A stretch of 64,000 bases of DNA from positions 1 through 64,000 of the forward strand of contig NZ_JASCIR010000017.1 in assembly GCF_029968095.1 (NCBI RefSeq). The letters run 5' to 3'. The notes beneath the pieces were generated by a model, which was not told where the DNA came from, made no database searches, and worked only from the letters and a program-made list of their open reading frames with translations. Source of the stretch: Streptomyces solicavernae. GTDB lineage: Bacteria; Actinomycetota; Actinomycetes; Streptomycetales; Streptomycetaceae. Positions 34,870 through 46,672 of this stretch are shown here, piece after piece (position 1 is the first letter of the stretch; each line of letters opens with the position of its first letter). Position numbers and translations under genes: made by a program.

Positions 34870-36324
34870 TCAGCCCCGCAGTGACGCGGAGATGTCCTCC
34901 AGGCTGCGGCCCTTCGTCTCCGGGAGCCTGCGGTGGAGGTAGGCGACGCCGAGGAGGCCGAAGAGGCCGAAGATCCAGAACAGGCCGGTGGGTGTGAGGG
35001 CGTTGATGGTGGTCAGGACGGTGAGGGAGATGGCGAAGTCGAGGCCCCAGTGGGTGACGTTGCCGAAGGAGCTGGCCTTGCCGCGGACGGCGGTCGGGAA
35101 GATCTCGCTGTTGATGAGCCAGATCGCCAGGCCGAGGCTGGGCGCGAACGCCGCGATGTACAGGCACAGTCCGGCCACCAGGAGTCCGCCCGAGACGGGG
35201 CGCCCGTCGTCCCCCAGCAGGTAGAGCGCGCCGAGGTACACCAGGGCGAGGACCACGACCGAGGTGCCTCCGAGCAGCAGCGGGCGGCGGCCGACCCGGT
35301 CGACGAGGAGCAGCGCCACGAACGTCAGGCACATGTTGACCAGGCCGATGCCGAGCGAGGAGAGGATCGCGGCGGAGCTGCCGAAACCGGCCTGCTTGAG
35401 CATGGTGGGCGCGTAGTAGATGACCGCGTTGACGCCGACGAGCTGGTTGGTGGCGGCGACGACCACGCCGAGCAGGACGGCGGGCCGCATCGCGGGACGG
35501 AGCAGATCGCGGTAGCTGGTCCGGGTCTCGGCCGCGGACAGCGCCTCGATCTCGGCGAGCTCCGCGTCGGCGGCCTCGGGGGTACGGGTGCGCAGCAGCG
35601 CCACGCGCGCCTCCTCACGGCGACCGCGCTGGAGGAGCCAGCGCGGGCTCTCCGCGAGCCGCAGCACGCCGAGGAACATGGCGAGGGCGGGCAGCAGTCC
35701 GAGCCCCAGCATCCACCGCCAGCCGTCCGCGTCGTCGAAGAGATAGCCGACGAGGTACGAGACGAAGATGCCGACCGTGATCATGAGTTGGTTGAGGGAG
35801 ACAAGTCGGCCGCGGGACTCCGCCGGGGCGATCTCCGCGATGTACGCGGGCACGGTCAGCGAGGCGGTGCCGATCGCCAGGCCGAGCAGGACCCGGGCGG
35901 CGATCAGGACCTCGACGCCGGGCGCCGCGGCGGAGGCGACCGCGCCGACCCCGAAGACGGCGGCTCCTACGAGCAGCGTGCGCCGTCGGCCCGCCGCGTC
36001 GGTGACGGCGCCCGCACCCAGGACGCCGACGATGGCGCCGAGCAGCAGGGAGGCGACGGTGACCTGCTGCATCCCGTCGGAGAGGGCGAACTCCGGCGCG
36101 ATGAACAGCAGGGCCGAGGAGATGATCCCGGTGTCGTACCCGAAGAGGAAACCGCCGAGCGCGGCGACCGCGGACGCGCCGAGGAGGGAGCGCCGGGCGG
36201 CGGAACTCAACGGAGGAGAACCCGGCGGCGCGCCGCCGTCGACGGCGGTGGCGGCGAGGGTTGCGGAGGTGGCGGGGGTTGCGGAGGTGTCGGAGGTGGC
36301 GGAGGTGGCGGGGGTCTGCGGCAT
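34870..36324 (-). CDS. Sugar-porter family MFS transporter
   Basis: A 484-aa transporter with 12 predicted membrane spans and the sugar-porter signatures GYDTGIISSALLF, AGRRRTLL, ESPRWLLQRGR, NQLVGVNAVIYYAP and PETKGRSLEDI. It takes up a hexose or disaccharide by proton symport. The ATG has AGGAG upstream; the first 35 residues are an Ala/Thr/Ser repeat tract (ATSATSDTSATPATSA) encoded by a 9-bp-like repeat. It is divergent from the LacI gene, and with the GH32 enzyme beyond it likely serves fructose or sucrose uptake. Confidence 0.9.
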   Translation of the reverse strand: MPQTPATSATSDTSATPATSATLAATAVDGGAPPGSPPLSSAARRSLLGASAVAALGGFLFGYDTGIISSALLFIAPEFALSDGMQQVTVASLLLGAIVGVLGAGAVTDAAGRRRTLLVGAAVFGVGAVASAAAPGVEVLIAARVLLGLAIGTASLTVPAYIAEIAPAESRGRLVSLNQLMITVGIFVSYLVGYLFDDADGWRWMLGLGLLPALAMFLGVLRLAESPRWLLQRGRREEARVALLRTRTPEAADAELAEIEALSAAETRTSYRDLLRPAMRPAVLLGVVVAATNQLVGVNAVIYYAPTMLKQAGFGSSAAILSSLGIGLVNMCLTFVALLLVDRVGRRPLLLGGTSVVVLALVYLGALYLLGDDGRPVSGGLLVAGLCLYIAAFAPSLGLAIWLINSEIFPTAVRGKASSFGNVTHWGLDFAISLTVLTTINALTPTGLFWIFGLFGLLGVAYLHRRLPETKGRSLEDISASLRG

Positions 36325-36632
36325 GGGGCGGCTCCTGGTGTGACAGGGAAGTCGGGCGTAGGCAGGCCGGAGTGCACGGCGCTCGGAGGAGGCCGTGCGA
36401 CGGGGCGACGCGGAATCCGGGCAGCGTGCACCGTTGCGGTCCGGCGCCCCGCACGGGTCGGCTGGGCGGGGCGACGGACCGCAACTGCTGCCGCTGCTGC
36501 GGAACATGGGCATGCTGCGCGGCTCCGGGGCGGTCACGAGCGTCCGCGGCGGCACGCGTCTTCGGGTGCCGTGGACGTCCGGTCGGGAAGCGACCGGCCC
36601 CGATGCAGCATCGTGACGGCAGCGAACGCTAC

Positions 36633-36648
36633 GCGCAACCGTTTGCGC
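36633..36648. promoter_or_regulatory. LacI-type operator GCGCAA-ccgt-TTGCGC
   Basis: A 16-bp inverted repeat with 6-bp arms lies in the divergent region between the sugar transporter (start 36324) and the LacI gene (start 36820). Its size and central CG-containing spacer fit LacI-family operators. Confidence 0.6.
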
Positions 36649-36819
36649 AATCGTTTTCTCAGAAAGCCTGTCGTACGATCCGGTAACACACGGCCGTACC
36701 GCGCGGCCGCAACCGCACAGCCGTGTCCGCACAGCCGTATCCGTACAGCCGAACCCGCACAGCCGTGCCCGCGTACCCCCGCGCGCACCGGCACCCCCGA
36801 CCGAGCCGAGGAGCTGCTC

Positions 36820-37827
36820 ATGGCGAAGATGGCCGACGTCGCCCGCAGGGCCGGCGTCTCCGTCTCGACCGTCTCGCACGTCATCAACGGCACCCGGTAC
36901 GTGAAGGACGAGACCCGCGACCTGGTCCTGGAGGCGGTCCGCTCGACGGGCTACACGCACAACACCGTCGCCCGCTCCCTGAAGACGTCGAGCACCCTGA
37001 CCCTGGGCCTGGCCGTCTCCGCCGTCGGGAACTTCCACTTCGCGGAGCTGGTGTCGGCCGTGGACGCGGCGACCCGGGCCTCCGGCTACACGCTGCTGAT
37101 GGCCGACACCCACGACGACCCGGCCGAGGAGCTGAGCGTCGTCAAGATGCTGCACGAGCGGCGTGTGGACGGCCTGCTGCTCGCCACCTCGGCGGGGCCG
37201 CGCGGCGCCGCCCTGCGCTTCGTGAAGAACGCGGGCCTGCCGACCGTACTGATCGACCGCTGCGCCTCCCCGGCCTTCGACCAGGTGGCGACCGCCAACG
37301 TCGAGGCCACCGCACGGCTCGTCGACCACCTCGCCGACCTCGGCCACACCCGGATCGGCCTGGTCGCCGGGCGGCGCAGCCTGCGCACCAGCGGTGAGCG
37401 GCAGCGGGGCTGGCGGCGCGGCATGGAGCGCAAGGGCCTGGCGGCCTCCCCGGACCTGGTCGTGGTCGGCGACTCCCAGGCGTACCCGGCGGAGCTCGCC
37501 ACCGAGCGCCTGATGAGCGGCGAGGACGCGCCCACCGCCCTGGTGTCCGGCAACAACCAGATGACCCTCGGCGTGCTGCGGGCCCTGGCCCGGCTCGGCC
37601 GCAAGGTCCCCTCGGACGTGGCGCTGTGCGCCTTCGACGACTTCGAGTGGGCCGACCTGATGCACCCCTCGCCGACGGCGATCGCCCAGCCCGTACGGGA
37701 GACCGGGCGGCAGGCCGTGGAGCTGCTCATCGAGCGGATCGCGGACCCGGACGGGGAGCGCAGGACGGTTCTCCTTGAGCCGACCTTCGTGCACCGCGCG
37801 TCCTGCGGCTGCGCCCCTGTGGCGTGA
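36820..37827 (+). CDS. LacI-family transcriptional repressor
   Basis: A 335-aa repressor: helix-turn-helix MADVARRAGVSVSTVSHVIN, hinge helix (HNTVARSLKTSS) and a sugar-binding core domain. The ATG has GAGGAG upstream. It is flanked by the divergent sugar transporter and the downstream GH32 fructanase, which are the probable targets. Confidence 0.92.
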   Translation: MAKMADVARRAGVSVSTVSHVINGTRYVKDETRDLVLEAVRSTGYTHNTVARSLKTSSTLTLGLAVSAVGNFHFAELVSAVDAATRASGYTLLMADTHDDPAEELSVVKMLHERRVDGLLLATSAGPRGAALRFVKNAGLPTVLIDRCASPAFDQVATANVEATARLVDHLADLGHTRIGLVAGRRSLRTSGERQRGWRRGMERKGLAASPDLVVVGDSQAYPAELATERLMSGEDAPTALVSGNNQMTLGVLRALARLGRKVPSDVALCAFDDFEWADLMHPSPTAIAQPVRETGRQAVELLIERIADPDGERRTVLLEPTFVHRASCGCAPVA

Positions 37828-37880
37828 GGCGCGGTGTCGTGGCGTGAGGCGCGCTGTCGTGGCGTGAGGCGCGCGCTGTC
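37817..37880. repeat. Three copies of gtggcgtgaggcgc
   Basis: The unit begins at the stop codon of the LacI gene (ctgtggcgtga) and recurs twice. The remaining part of the 37828-38110 gap holds TTGACG at 37912 (possible -35) and GACGT-aacc-ACGTC at 37914-37927, a possible second operator before the GH32 gene. Confidence 0.7.
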
Positions 37881-38110
37881 GGCGGTGAACTTTCCTTTCT
37901 TGCGAGGGGGGTTGACGTAACCACGTCGGATGGTTTTTCGTGACGGGGCGGTGATCGGGCCCGCTCGTCGGCTGGCGGCCCCGGACCTCCGCGCCTTTCT
38001 CCAACCTGTTTCTCCAGCCCCCGCACGCCCGGTCGATCGGGAACGGCCCGGTGCGGTGGAGCTGATCCGTCACGCGCGACCACTCGCTACTCCTCGATGT
38101 GGAGAGACTC

Positions 38111-39664
38111 ATGCCGTTCCCCAGCCGCCGTTCCGTCCTGTCGTCCGCCCTCGGTCTGTCGGCCGCCGCGGCGACGACGCCCTTCCTCTGCACCACCGCC
38201 GCCGCGGCCCCCGCGGTACGTGACGCCTCCGGCCTGCGCGCCGAGACCTACCGCCCCCGGCTGCACTTCTCCCCCGCCAGGAACTGGACCAACGACCCCA
38301 ACGGCCTGATCTTCCACGAGGGCCGCTGGCACCTGTTCTTCCAGTACAACCCCGAGGGCGACGTCTGGGGCAACATGTCCTGGGGCCACGCCGTCAGTTC
38401 GGACCTGGTGCAGTGGGAGGAGCGGCCGGTCGCCATCGCGCACGACGACCAGGAGATGATCTTCTCCGGGTCCGTGGTGTACGACGAGCGCAACACGAGC
38501 GGCCTCGGCTCCGCCGACCGGCCCCCGCTCGTCGCCGTCTACACCAGCACCCTCAAGGACGACTCCGGCCTGCAGCGCCAGTCCCTGGCCTACAGCACGG
38601 ACGCCGGGGAGACCTGGACCAAGTACGCGGGCAACCCCGTCCTCGACATCGGTGCGCGGGACTTCCGCGACCCGAGCGTGTTCTGGCACGCGGACAGCGG
38701 CCGCTGGGTGATGGCCCTGGCGCTGCCCACCGAGTACAAGATCCGCTTCTACGCCTCCGACGACCTCAAGTCCTGGCGCCGCCTCAGCGACTTCGGGCCG
38801 CTCGGCGCGACCGGTGGCATCTGGGAGTGCCCCAACCTGTTTCCGCTCGGCGACCGCTGGGTGCTGCTGGTGAGCCTCAACCCCGGTGGCCCGGCCGGTG
38901 GTTCGGCCACGCAGTACTTCACCGGTACGTTCGACGGCACCGCGTTCACGCCCGACGCCGGGCAGGGCACCCGCTGGGTCGACTGGGGCGCCGACTGCTA
39001 CGCGGGCATCACGTACAACGACGCGCCCGACGGCCGCCGGGTCTTCGTGCCCTGGATGAACAACTGGCTGTACGCCGACCGCGTCCCCACCTCTCCGTGG
39101 CGCGGGGCCATGGGCTTCCCCCGCGAACTCACCCTGAGGGACGGCCGGTTGAGGCAGCGCCCGGTGCGCGAGCTGGAGTCGCACCGTACGCGCAGGCTGC
39201 TGTCCCTGACCGGTGAGACGGCGCCCGAGGGCACCCGCCGACTCCTCGCCGACACCGGCCAGTTGTACGAGCTGCAGGCCGTGCTCGCCCCCGGTTCCCC
39301 GGCCACGTCCGACTTCGGCGTCGACGTGCGGTCCGGCGGGGGCGCGTACACCCGCATCGGGTACGACACCGTGGCGGGCGAGCTGTACATCGACCGCAGG
39401 AGCTCGGGGGCCGTCGGTTTCGCCGCCGAGTTCCCGGGCGTGCACCGGGCTCCCGTCGCCCTGCCGGACGGCGGGCTCGACCTGCGGGTGCTGGTGGACG
39501 CCTCGTCCGTCGAGGTGTACGCGGCCGGGGGCACGGTCTGTCTGACGGACCAGATCTTCCCGGACCCGGACGCGTGCGGCCTGCGCACGTACGCCCGCGG
39601 CGGCGCACTCCGCATCGAAACCCTCACGGCCCGTTCCCTCCGCCCGGCCCGGCCCGGCCACTGA
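38111..39664 (+). CDS. Secreted GH32 fructan hydrolase (levanase/inulinase type)
   Basis: A 517-aa glycoside hydrolase family 32 enzyme. The three conserved acidic blocks are WTNDPNG (nucleophile D62), RDP (DFRDPSVF) and ECP (WECPNLF, acid/base Glu), with the C-terminal beta-sandwich after about residue 360. A twin-arginine signal (SRRSVLSSALG) with an Ala-rich h-region predicts Tat export. The ATG at 38111 follows GGAGAG; a GTG four codons upstream is less likely. It releases fructose from levan or inulin, feeding the transporter encoded nearby. Confidence 0.92.
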   Translation: MPFPSRRSVLSSALGLSAAAATTPFLCTTAAAAPAVRDASGLRAETYRPRLHFSPARNWTNDPNGLIFHEGRWHLFFQYNPEGDVWGNMSWGHAVSSDLVQWEERPVAIAHDDQEMIFSGSVVYDERNTSGLGSADRPPLVAVYTSTLKDDSGLQRQSLAYSTDAGETWTKYAGNPVLDIGARDFRDPSVFWHADSGRWVMALALPTEYKIRFYASDDLKSWRRLSDFGPLGATGGIWECPNLFPLGDRWVLLVSLNPGGPAGGSATQYFTGTFDGTAFTPDAGQGTRWVDWGADCYAGITYNDAPDGRRVFVPWMNNWLYADRVPTSPWRGAMGFPRELTLRDGRLRQRPVRELESHRTRRLLSLTGETAPEGTRRLLADTGQLYELQAVLAPGSPATSDFGVDVRSGGGAYTRIGYDTVAGELYIDRRSSGAVGFAAEFPGVHRAPVALPDGGLDLRVLVDASSVEVYAAGGTVCLTDQIFPDPDACGLRTYARGGALRIETLTARSLRPARPGH

Positions 39665-39665
39665 G

Positions 39666-39749
39666 CCCCCGCCTGCCGCCTGCCGCCTGACTCGTGCTGC
39701 CTGGTGCCTGCCGCCTGCCGCCTGACTCGTGCTGCCTGCCGCCTGCCGC
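39666..39749. repeat. ctgccgcctgccgcctgactcgtg repeats
   Basis: Two long units built of ctgccgc and ctgactcgtgctgcct modules separate the GH32 stop from the broken kdpD 3' end. They may mark the deletion point that removed the end of kdpD. Confidence 0.75.
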
Positions 39750-39772
39750 TGTCTCAGTCGGCGGCAGGCGGC
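39738..39772. terminator. 12-bp stem hairpin holding the kdpD stop codon
   Basis: GCCGCCTGCCGC (39738-39749) pairs perfectly with GCGGCAGGCGGC (39761-39772). The stop codon of the shortened kdpD (TCA at 39754-39756 on this strand) is in the loop. Confidence 0.6.
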
Positions 39773-41943
39773 TCGCGTGCGGCCCGCGTGCGACGTTCTG
39801 GTCCACCGTCCCGTGCGCCCTGAAAGGGTTCGAGGATCAGGAGGTTGCCGACCAGGTGGTCGAGGCGGTCGGCGCCGTCCTCGATGCCTTCGAGGAGTTC
39901 CGCCCGGTCCTGCTCGGACCACGCCACGTCGTCCGAACGCAGCGAGGACACGGCCGCCTTGATCCCGGCGAGCGGCGTCCGCAGGTCGTGCGAGACGGCG
40001 GCGAGCAGCGCGGTGCGGATGCGGTGGTCCACGGCCAGGGTGCGGGCGGCCTGTTCGGCCTGGTCCTGCAGGCGTCGGCGGTCGAGGACCACGGCTGCCT
40101 GGGCGGCGAAGGCGGCGAGGACTCGGCGGTCCTCTGCGGGGAGCACCCTGCCGGTGAGCGCCAGGGACAGGTCGTCGCCGACGGGCACGTCCACATCGGC
40201 GTCCTCGGGCCGGGCGGGCGGCTCGCCGCCCCCGAAGTGGGCCGTGCACGTCCACGGGAGGGCGGGGGCGTCCCTGCCGACGTCGCCGGCGCGTTCCAGG
40301 AGGGCGGCGGACTCCATGGTGAACGTCGCGCGGACGCGTTCGAGGAGGGCGTCGAGGCTGGTCTCGCCGCGCAGCACGCTGCCGGCGAGGAAGGAGAGGA
40401 TCTCGGACTCGGCGCGCAGCCGGGCCGCCTGCTGAGTGCGGCGGGCGGCCCGGTCGACGACCGAGGCGACCGCGACGGCGACGCCCACGAAGACGGCGAC
40501 GGCAAGGGCGATGGCCACGACGGACTGCGGGTCCGAGACGGTCAGCGTGTGCCCGGGCGGGGCGAAGTACCGGTTGACCAGCAGGGAGCTCAGCACCGCG
40601 CACCCGAGGCCCGGCCACCGGCCGCCGAGCAGGGCGGCGCCGACCGTCAGGCCGAGGAACAGCAGCACGTCGTTGGCGGGACCCGCATCGGGCAGCACGC
40701 CGGTGAGCAGCAGGGTGAGCAGCGCCGGGCCGGCGACGCCGGTCAGCCGGCCGGCGAGCACCCGGCCCTTGCCGAGCTGCGTCGAACGGGCCGCCGGCAG
40801 GGCGCGGCCCTGGCCGATGGCGTCGTGGGTGACCAGGTGGACGTCGAGGTCGGGGCCCGAGTCCCGGGCCACGGTCGCGCCGACGCCGGGCCCCAACGCG
40901 TACTGCCAGGGCTTGCGGCGGGAGACGCCCAGGACGATCTGGGTGGCGTTGGCGCCGCGCGCGAACTCCAGGAGTGCCGTGGGGACGTCGTCGCCGATGA
41001 CGTGGTGGAAGGTGCCGCCGAGGTCGTCGGTCAGGGTGCGCTGGCCGACGAGTTCCCCGGGCGACGCTGCGGTCAGGCCGTCGCTGCGGGCGACGTACAC
41101 GGCGAGCAGCTCACCCCCGGCGCCCTTCTCGGCGAGCCGGGCCGCGCGGCGGATGAGCGTACGGCCCTCCGGGCCACCGGTGAGGCCCACGACGACGCGC
41201 TCGCGGGATCCCCCGATCTCCGCGGCGCCGTGCTGGGAGCGGTACGCGTTGAGGTACGCGTCGGCCCGGTCGGCGGTCCAGAGCAGCGCCAACTCCCGCA
41301 GGGCGGTGAGGTTTCCGGGCCGGAAGTAGTGGGACAGGGCCGCGTCGACCTTGTCGGGCTTGTAGATGTTGCCGTGGGCCATCCGGCGGCGCAGCGCCTG
41401 CGGTGCCATGTCGACGAGTTCGATCTGGTCCGCACGGCGTACGAGTTCGTCCGGAACGGTCTCCCGCTGCCGTATCCCGGTGATCGACTCGACGACGTCG
41501 CCCAGCGATTCGAGGTGCTGGATGTTGAGCGTCGAGACGACGTCGATACCGGCGGCGAGCAGCTCCTCGACGTCCTGCCGGCGTTTGGCGTTGCGGGAGC
41601 CGGGGACGTTGGTGTGCGCAAGCTCGTCGACCAGGGCGACCGCGGGCCTGCGCGCCAGTACGGCGTCCACGTCCATCTCTGTGAAGACCGCGCCCCGGTA
41701 CTCCACTTCGGTGCGCGCGATGTGTTCCAGGCCGGGCAGCAGCGCCACGGTGTGCGGCCGGTCGTGCGTGGCCACGAAGGCGACCACGCAGTCCGTGCCG
41801 CGCCGCACGCGGCGGTGCCCCTCGGACAGCATCGCGTAGGTCTTGCCGACGCCCGGCGCCGCACCGAGGTAGATCCTGAACCTGCCGCGGCGTCCGCCTC
41901 GTACGGAGGATTCCGCAGGTCCGCCGGGAGTGCCGGTACTCAT
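39754..41943 (-). CDS. kdpD: Truncated KdpD sensor kinase lacking the ATP-binding domain
   Basis: A 729-aa KdpD: N-terminal KdpD domain with Walker A APGVGKTYAML, universal-stress-protein domain, four-span membrane region, GAF-like region and the HisKA dimerisation helix with H-box AVSHDLRTPL (His652). After NLL at about residue 702 the sequence departs from the family (ILEPFQGARDGG...) and stops. The catalytic HATPase_c domain (about 120 residues) is absent, so it cannot autophosphorylate by itself. No kdpE follows. The upstream part is intact, which argues for a recent deletion. ATGA overlap with kdpC. Confidence 0.9.
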   Translation of the reverse strand: MSTGTPGGPAESSVRGGRRGRFRIYLGAAPGVGKTYAMLSEGHRRVRRGTDCVVAFVATHDRPHTVALLPGLEHIARTEVEYRGAVFTEMDVDAVLARRPAVALVDELAHTNVPGSRNAKRRQDVEELLAAGIDVVSTLNIQHLESLGDVVESITGIRQRETVPDELVRRADQIELVDMAPQALRRRMAHGNIYKPDKVDAALSHYFRPGNLTALRELALLWTADRADAYLNAYRSQHGAAEIGGSRERVVVGLTGGPEGRTLIRRAARLAEKGAGGELLAVYVARSDGLTAASPGELVGQRTLTDDLGGTFHHVIGDDVPTALLEFARGANATQIVLGVSRRKPWQYALGPGVGATVARDSGPDLDVHLVTHDAIGQGRALPAARSTQLGKGRVLAGRLTGVAGPALLTLLLTGVLPDAGPANDVLLFLGLTVGAALLGGRWPGLGCAVLSSLLVNRYFAPPGHTLTVSDPQSVVAIALAVAVFVGVAVAVASVVDRAARRTQQAARLRAESEILSFLAGSVLRGETSLDALLERVRATFTMESAALLERAGDVGRDAPALPWTCTAHFGGGEPPARPEDADVDVPVGDDLSLALTGRVLPAEDRRVLAAFAAQAAVVLDRRRLQDQAEQAARTLAVDHRIRTALLAAVSHDLRTPLAGIKAAVSSLRSDDVAWSEQDRAELLEGIEDGADRLDHLVGNLLILEPFQGARDGGPERRTRAAREPPAAD

Positions 41944-42614
41944 CGGCTCTTCGCCGCCAGTTCGGCGAGGGCGACGTTGAGCTGGAGCACGTTGACGCGC
42001 GGCTCGCCCAGGAAGCCGAGGGTGCGTCCCTCGGTGTGCGCGTCGACCAGCTTCCGGACCTGCCGGACGTCCAGGTGGTTCCGGTCCGCGATGCGGTGGA
42101 CCTGGAGTTCGGCGTAGCGGGGGGAGATGTGCGGGTCGAGGCCGGAGCCGGAGGAGGTGACCGCGTCGGCGGGTACGTCGGAGGGGTTGACCTTGAAGTC
42201 GGCGGTGGAGTTGTCCTTCACCACGGCGGCCTTCGCTTCCTTGACCCACTGGAGGAGTTCCGCGTTGTCGCCGGCGCGGTTGGTGGCGCCGGAGAGGATC
42301 AGGTCGTACTGCGTGTTGGCGCTGTTCTCGCCCAGGCCGTTGGAGGGGCGCGGCTGGAACCATCTGAGGTCCGGGTCCGGGGTCTCCTGGCCCTCCTTCA
42401 GCGGCAGGTCGTAGCGCTGGCCGATGAGCCGGGAGCCGACGACGCGGCCCGTGGAGTCGGTGATCTCGGAGCCGTTGGCCTTGTCGTGGAACAACGTCTG
42501 GGCGACGCCGGTGACCGCGAGCGGGTAGAGGACGCCGCAGAGCGCGGTGAGGACGAGCAGGGCGCGCAGGCCGGCGCCGAGCAGTCTGGCGGTGTTTCCT
42601 ACGGAGTTGTTCAT
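41940..42614 (-). CDS. kdpC: Potassium-transporting ATPase subunit C
   Basis: A 224-aa subunit with one N-terminal membrane span (LLVLTALCGVLYPLAVTGVAQ) and the extracytoplasmic KdpC domain (GSRLIGQ, FQPRPS, SGSGLDPHISP, HLDVRQVRKLVDAH). Stabilises the KdpFABC complex. It lies 5 bp after kdpB, and its stop overlaps kdpD. Confidence 0.95.
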   Translation of the reverse strand: MNNSVGNTARLLGAGLRALLVLTALCGVLYPLAVTGVAQTLFHDKANGSEITDSTGRVVGSRLIGQRYDLPLKEGQETPDPDLRWFQPRPSNGLGENSANTQYDLILSGATNRAGDNAELLQWVKEAKAAVVKDNSTADFKVNPSDVPADAVTSSGSGLDPHISPRYAELQVHRIADRNHLDVRQVRKLVDAHTEGRTLGFLGEPRVNVLQLNVALAELAAKSR

Positions 42615-42619
42615 GACGG

Positions 42620-44829
<2,210 letters not shown>

Positions 44830-44833
<4 letters not shown>

Positions 44834-46494
44834 GCCGCCAGTCCTTCCGCGAGCGGGCCGAGGGCCAGGGCGGGGAAGTAGGTCAGCCCGGTGACGATCA
44901 GGAGGGTGCCGGCGAGGAGGCCGGTGAACAGGGGCTTTTCGGTACGCAGCGTGCCCGCGGTCGCCGGGACCGGGTTCTGCTCGGCGAGTGAGCCCGCGAG
45001 GGCAAGGACGAACACCATGGGCAGGAAGCGGCCGAGCAGCATCGCGATGCCGATGGTGCTGTTGAACCACTGCGTGTCGGCGTTGAGTCCGGCGAAGGCC
45101 GAGCCGTTGTTGTTGGCGCCCGAGGTGTACGCGTACAGGATCTCGGAGAAGCCGTGTGCGCCCGAGTTGGTCATCGAGTCGGCCGGGGTGTCCAGGGCCA
45201 TGGCTGCGGCGGTGAAGCCGAGCACGAGGGCCGGGGTGACCAGGATGTAGCAGGCGGCGAACTTGATCTCGCGGGTGCCGATCTTCTTGCCGAGGTACTC
45301 CGGCGTACGACCGACCATCAGTCCGGCGATGAAGACGGCCACGATCGCCATGATCAGCATGCCGTAGAGGCCGGAGCCGACCCCGCCGGGCGCGATCTCG
45401 CCCAACTGCATGCCGAGCAGCTGGATGCCGCCGCCGAAGCCGGTGAAGGAGGAGTGGAAGGAGTTCACGGCGCCCGTGGACGTGAGGGTGGTCGCCACCG
45501 AGAACAGCGCGGAGCCGCCGATACCGAAGCGGGTCTCCTTGCCCTCCATGGCGCCGCCCGCGGCCTCGAACGCCGGTCCCCTGCCCGCGAATTCGGTCCA
45601 CATCATCAGGGCGGTGAAACCGATCCAGATGACGGCCATCGTGCCGAGGATCGCGTAGCCCTGCTTGAGGGAGCCCACCATGCGGCCGAACGTGCGGGTC
45701 AGCGAGAACGGAATGACGAGGATCAGAAAGACCTCGAAGAGGTTGGAGAACGGGCTCGGGTTCTCGAAGGGGTGGGCCGAGTTGGCGTTGAAGTAGCCGC
45801 CGCCGTTGGTGCCCAGCTCCTTGATGACCTCCTGCGAGGCCACCGCCCCGCCGTTCCACTGCTGCGTACCACCCATGAACTGGCCGACTTCGTGGATGCC
45901 TGCGAAGTTCTGGACCGCCCCGCAGGCGACGAGGACGAGCGCGCCGAGCACCGCCATGGGGACGAGGATCCGTACGACGCCCCGCACCAAGTCGGCCCAG
46001 AAGTTCCCGAGTTCACCGGCCGGGGTCCGGGCGAAGCCGCGTACGAGCGCCACCGCGACCGCCATGCCGACGGCCGCCGACACGAAGTTCTGCACCGCGA
46101 GGCCACCGGTCTGCACGACGTGCCCCATGGCCTGTTCGCCGTAGTACGACTGCCAGTTGGTGTTGGCGACGAAGGACGCGGCGGTGTTGAACGCCTGGTC
46201 CGGGTCGATCGACGCGAAGCCGAGCGAGCCGGGCAGGGAGCCCTGCAGCCGCTGCAGCAGGTAGAGGAACAGTACGCCGACGGCGGAGAAGGCGAGGACA
46301 CCGCGCAGGTAGGCGGGCCAGCGCATCTCGGCGTTCGGGTCGACGCCGACGGCCCGGTAGATCCACCGCTCGGCCCGCAGGTGCCGGTCGGCGGAGTAGA
46401 CCCTGGCCATGTGGTCGCCGAGGGGGCGGTAGGCGAGCCCCAACGCCGCTATGAGCGCGAGCAGTTGGAGCACACCAGCAATTTCGGGACTCAT
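44830..46494 (-). CDS. kdpA: Potassium-transporting ATPase subunit A
   Basis: A 554-aa channel-like subunit with ten or so membrane spans. The selectivity-filter loops characteristic of KdpA are visible (FVANTNWQSYYGE, ELGTNGGGYFNANSAHPFENP, TLTSTGAVNSFHSSF, TSGANNNGSAFAGL). Full length. Starts 8 bp after kdpF. Confidence 0.96.
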
Positions 46495-46502
46495 GTCCGG
46501 CT

Positions 46503-46592
46503 TCAGAACCTCTCCGGATCGATGAGGGCGAGCACGAGGTAGCCGAGGAGGGACACGGCCACGATCAGGCCGACGGCGGTTTCGGCGTTCAC
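46503..46592 (-). CDS. kdpF: Potassium-transporting ATPase subunit F
   Basis: A 29-aa single-span peptide (VGLIVAVSLLGYLVLALI then DPERF), the usual KdpF. The start is a GTG that overlaps the TGA stop of the preceding 27-codon frame (GTGA), so translation is probably coupled to it. Confidence 0.9.
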   Translation of the reverse strand: MNAETAVGLIVAVSLLGYLVLALIDPERF

Positions 46593-46672
46593 AGCTTTGC
46601 CACCCCCTTGGCGACAAGGGCCACCAGCGCGAACACCGCGACCGTGGTGACGACGAAGGCCACGTCGGCCAT
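46589..46672 (-). CDS. 27-aa membrane microprotein upstream of kdpF
   Basis: The frame begins ATG at 46672 with AGGAG seven bases upstream, the best ribosome binding site of the operon head, and encodes MADVAFVVTTVAVFALVALV plus AKGVAKL. This is one hydrophobic helix with a basic C-terminus. Its TGA stop overlaps the kdpF GTG. It may be an accessory KdpFABC microprotein or a coupling leader. It is too short for ordinary gene finders; I recall similar peptides at this position in Streptomyces but cannot verify it here. Confidence 0.7.
   Translation of the reverse strand: MADVAFVVTTVAVFALVALVAKGVAKL

Noticed and set aside
41073..41864. Separate minus-strand gene inside kdpD
   Set aside because: It is a +1 shadow frame of the intact KdpD N-terminal domains.
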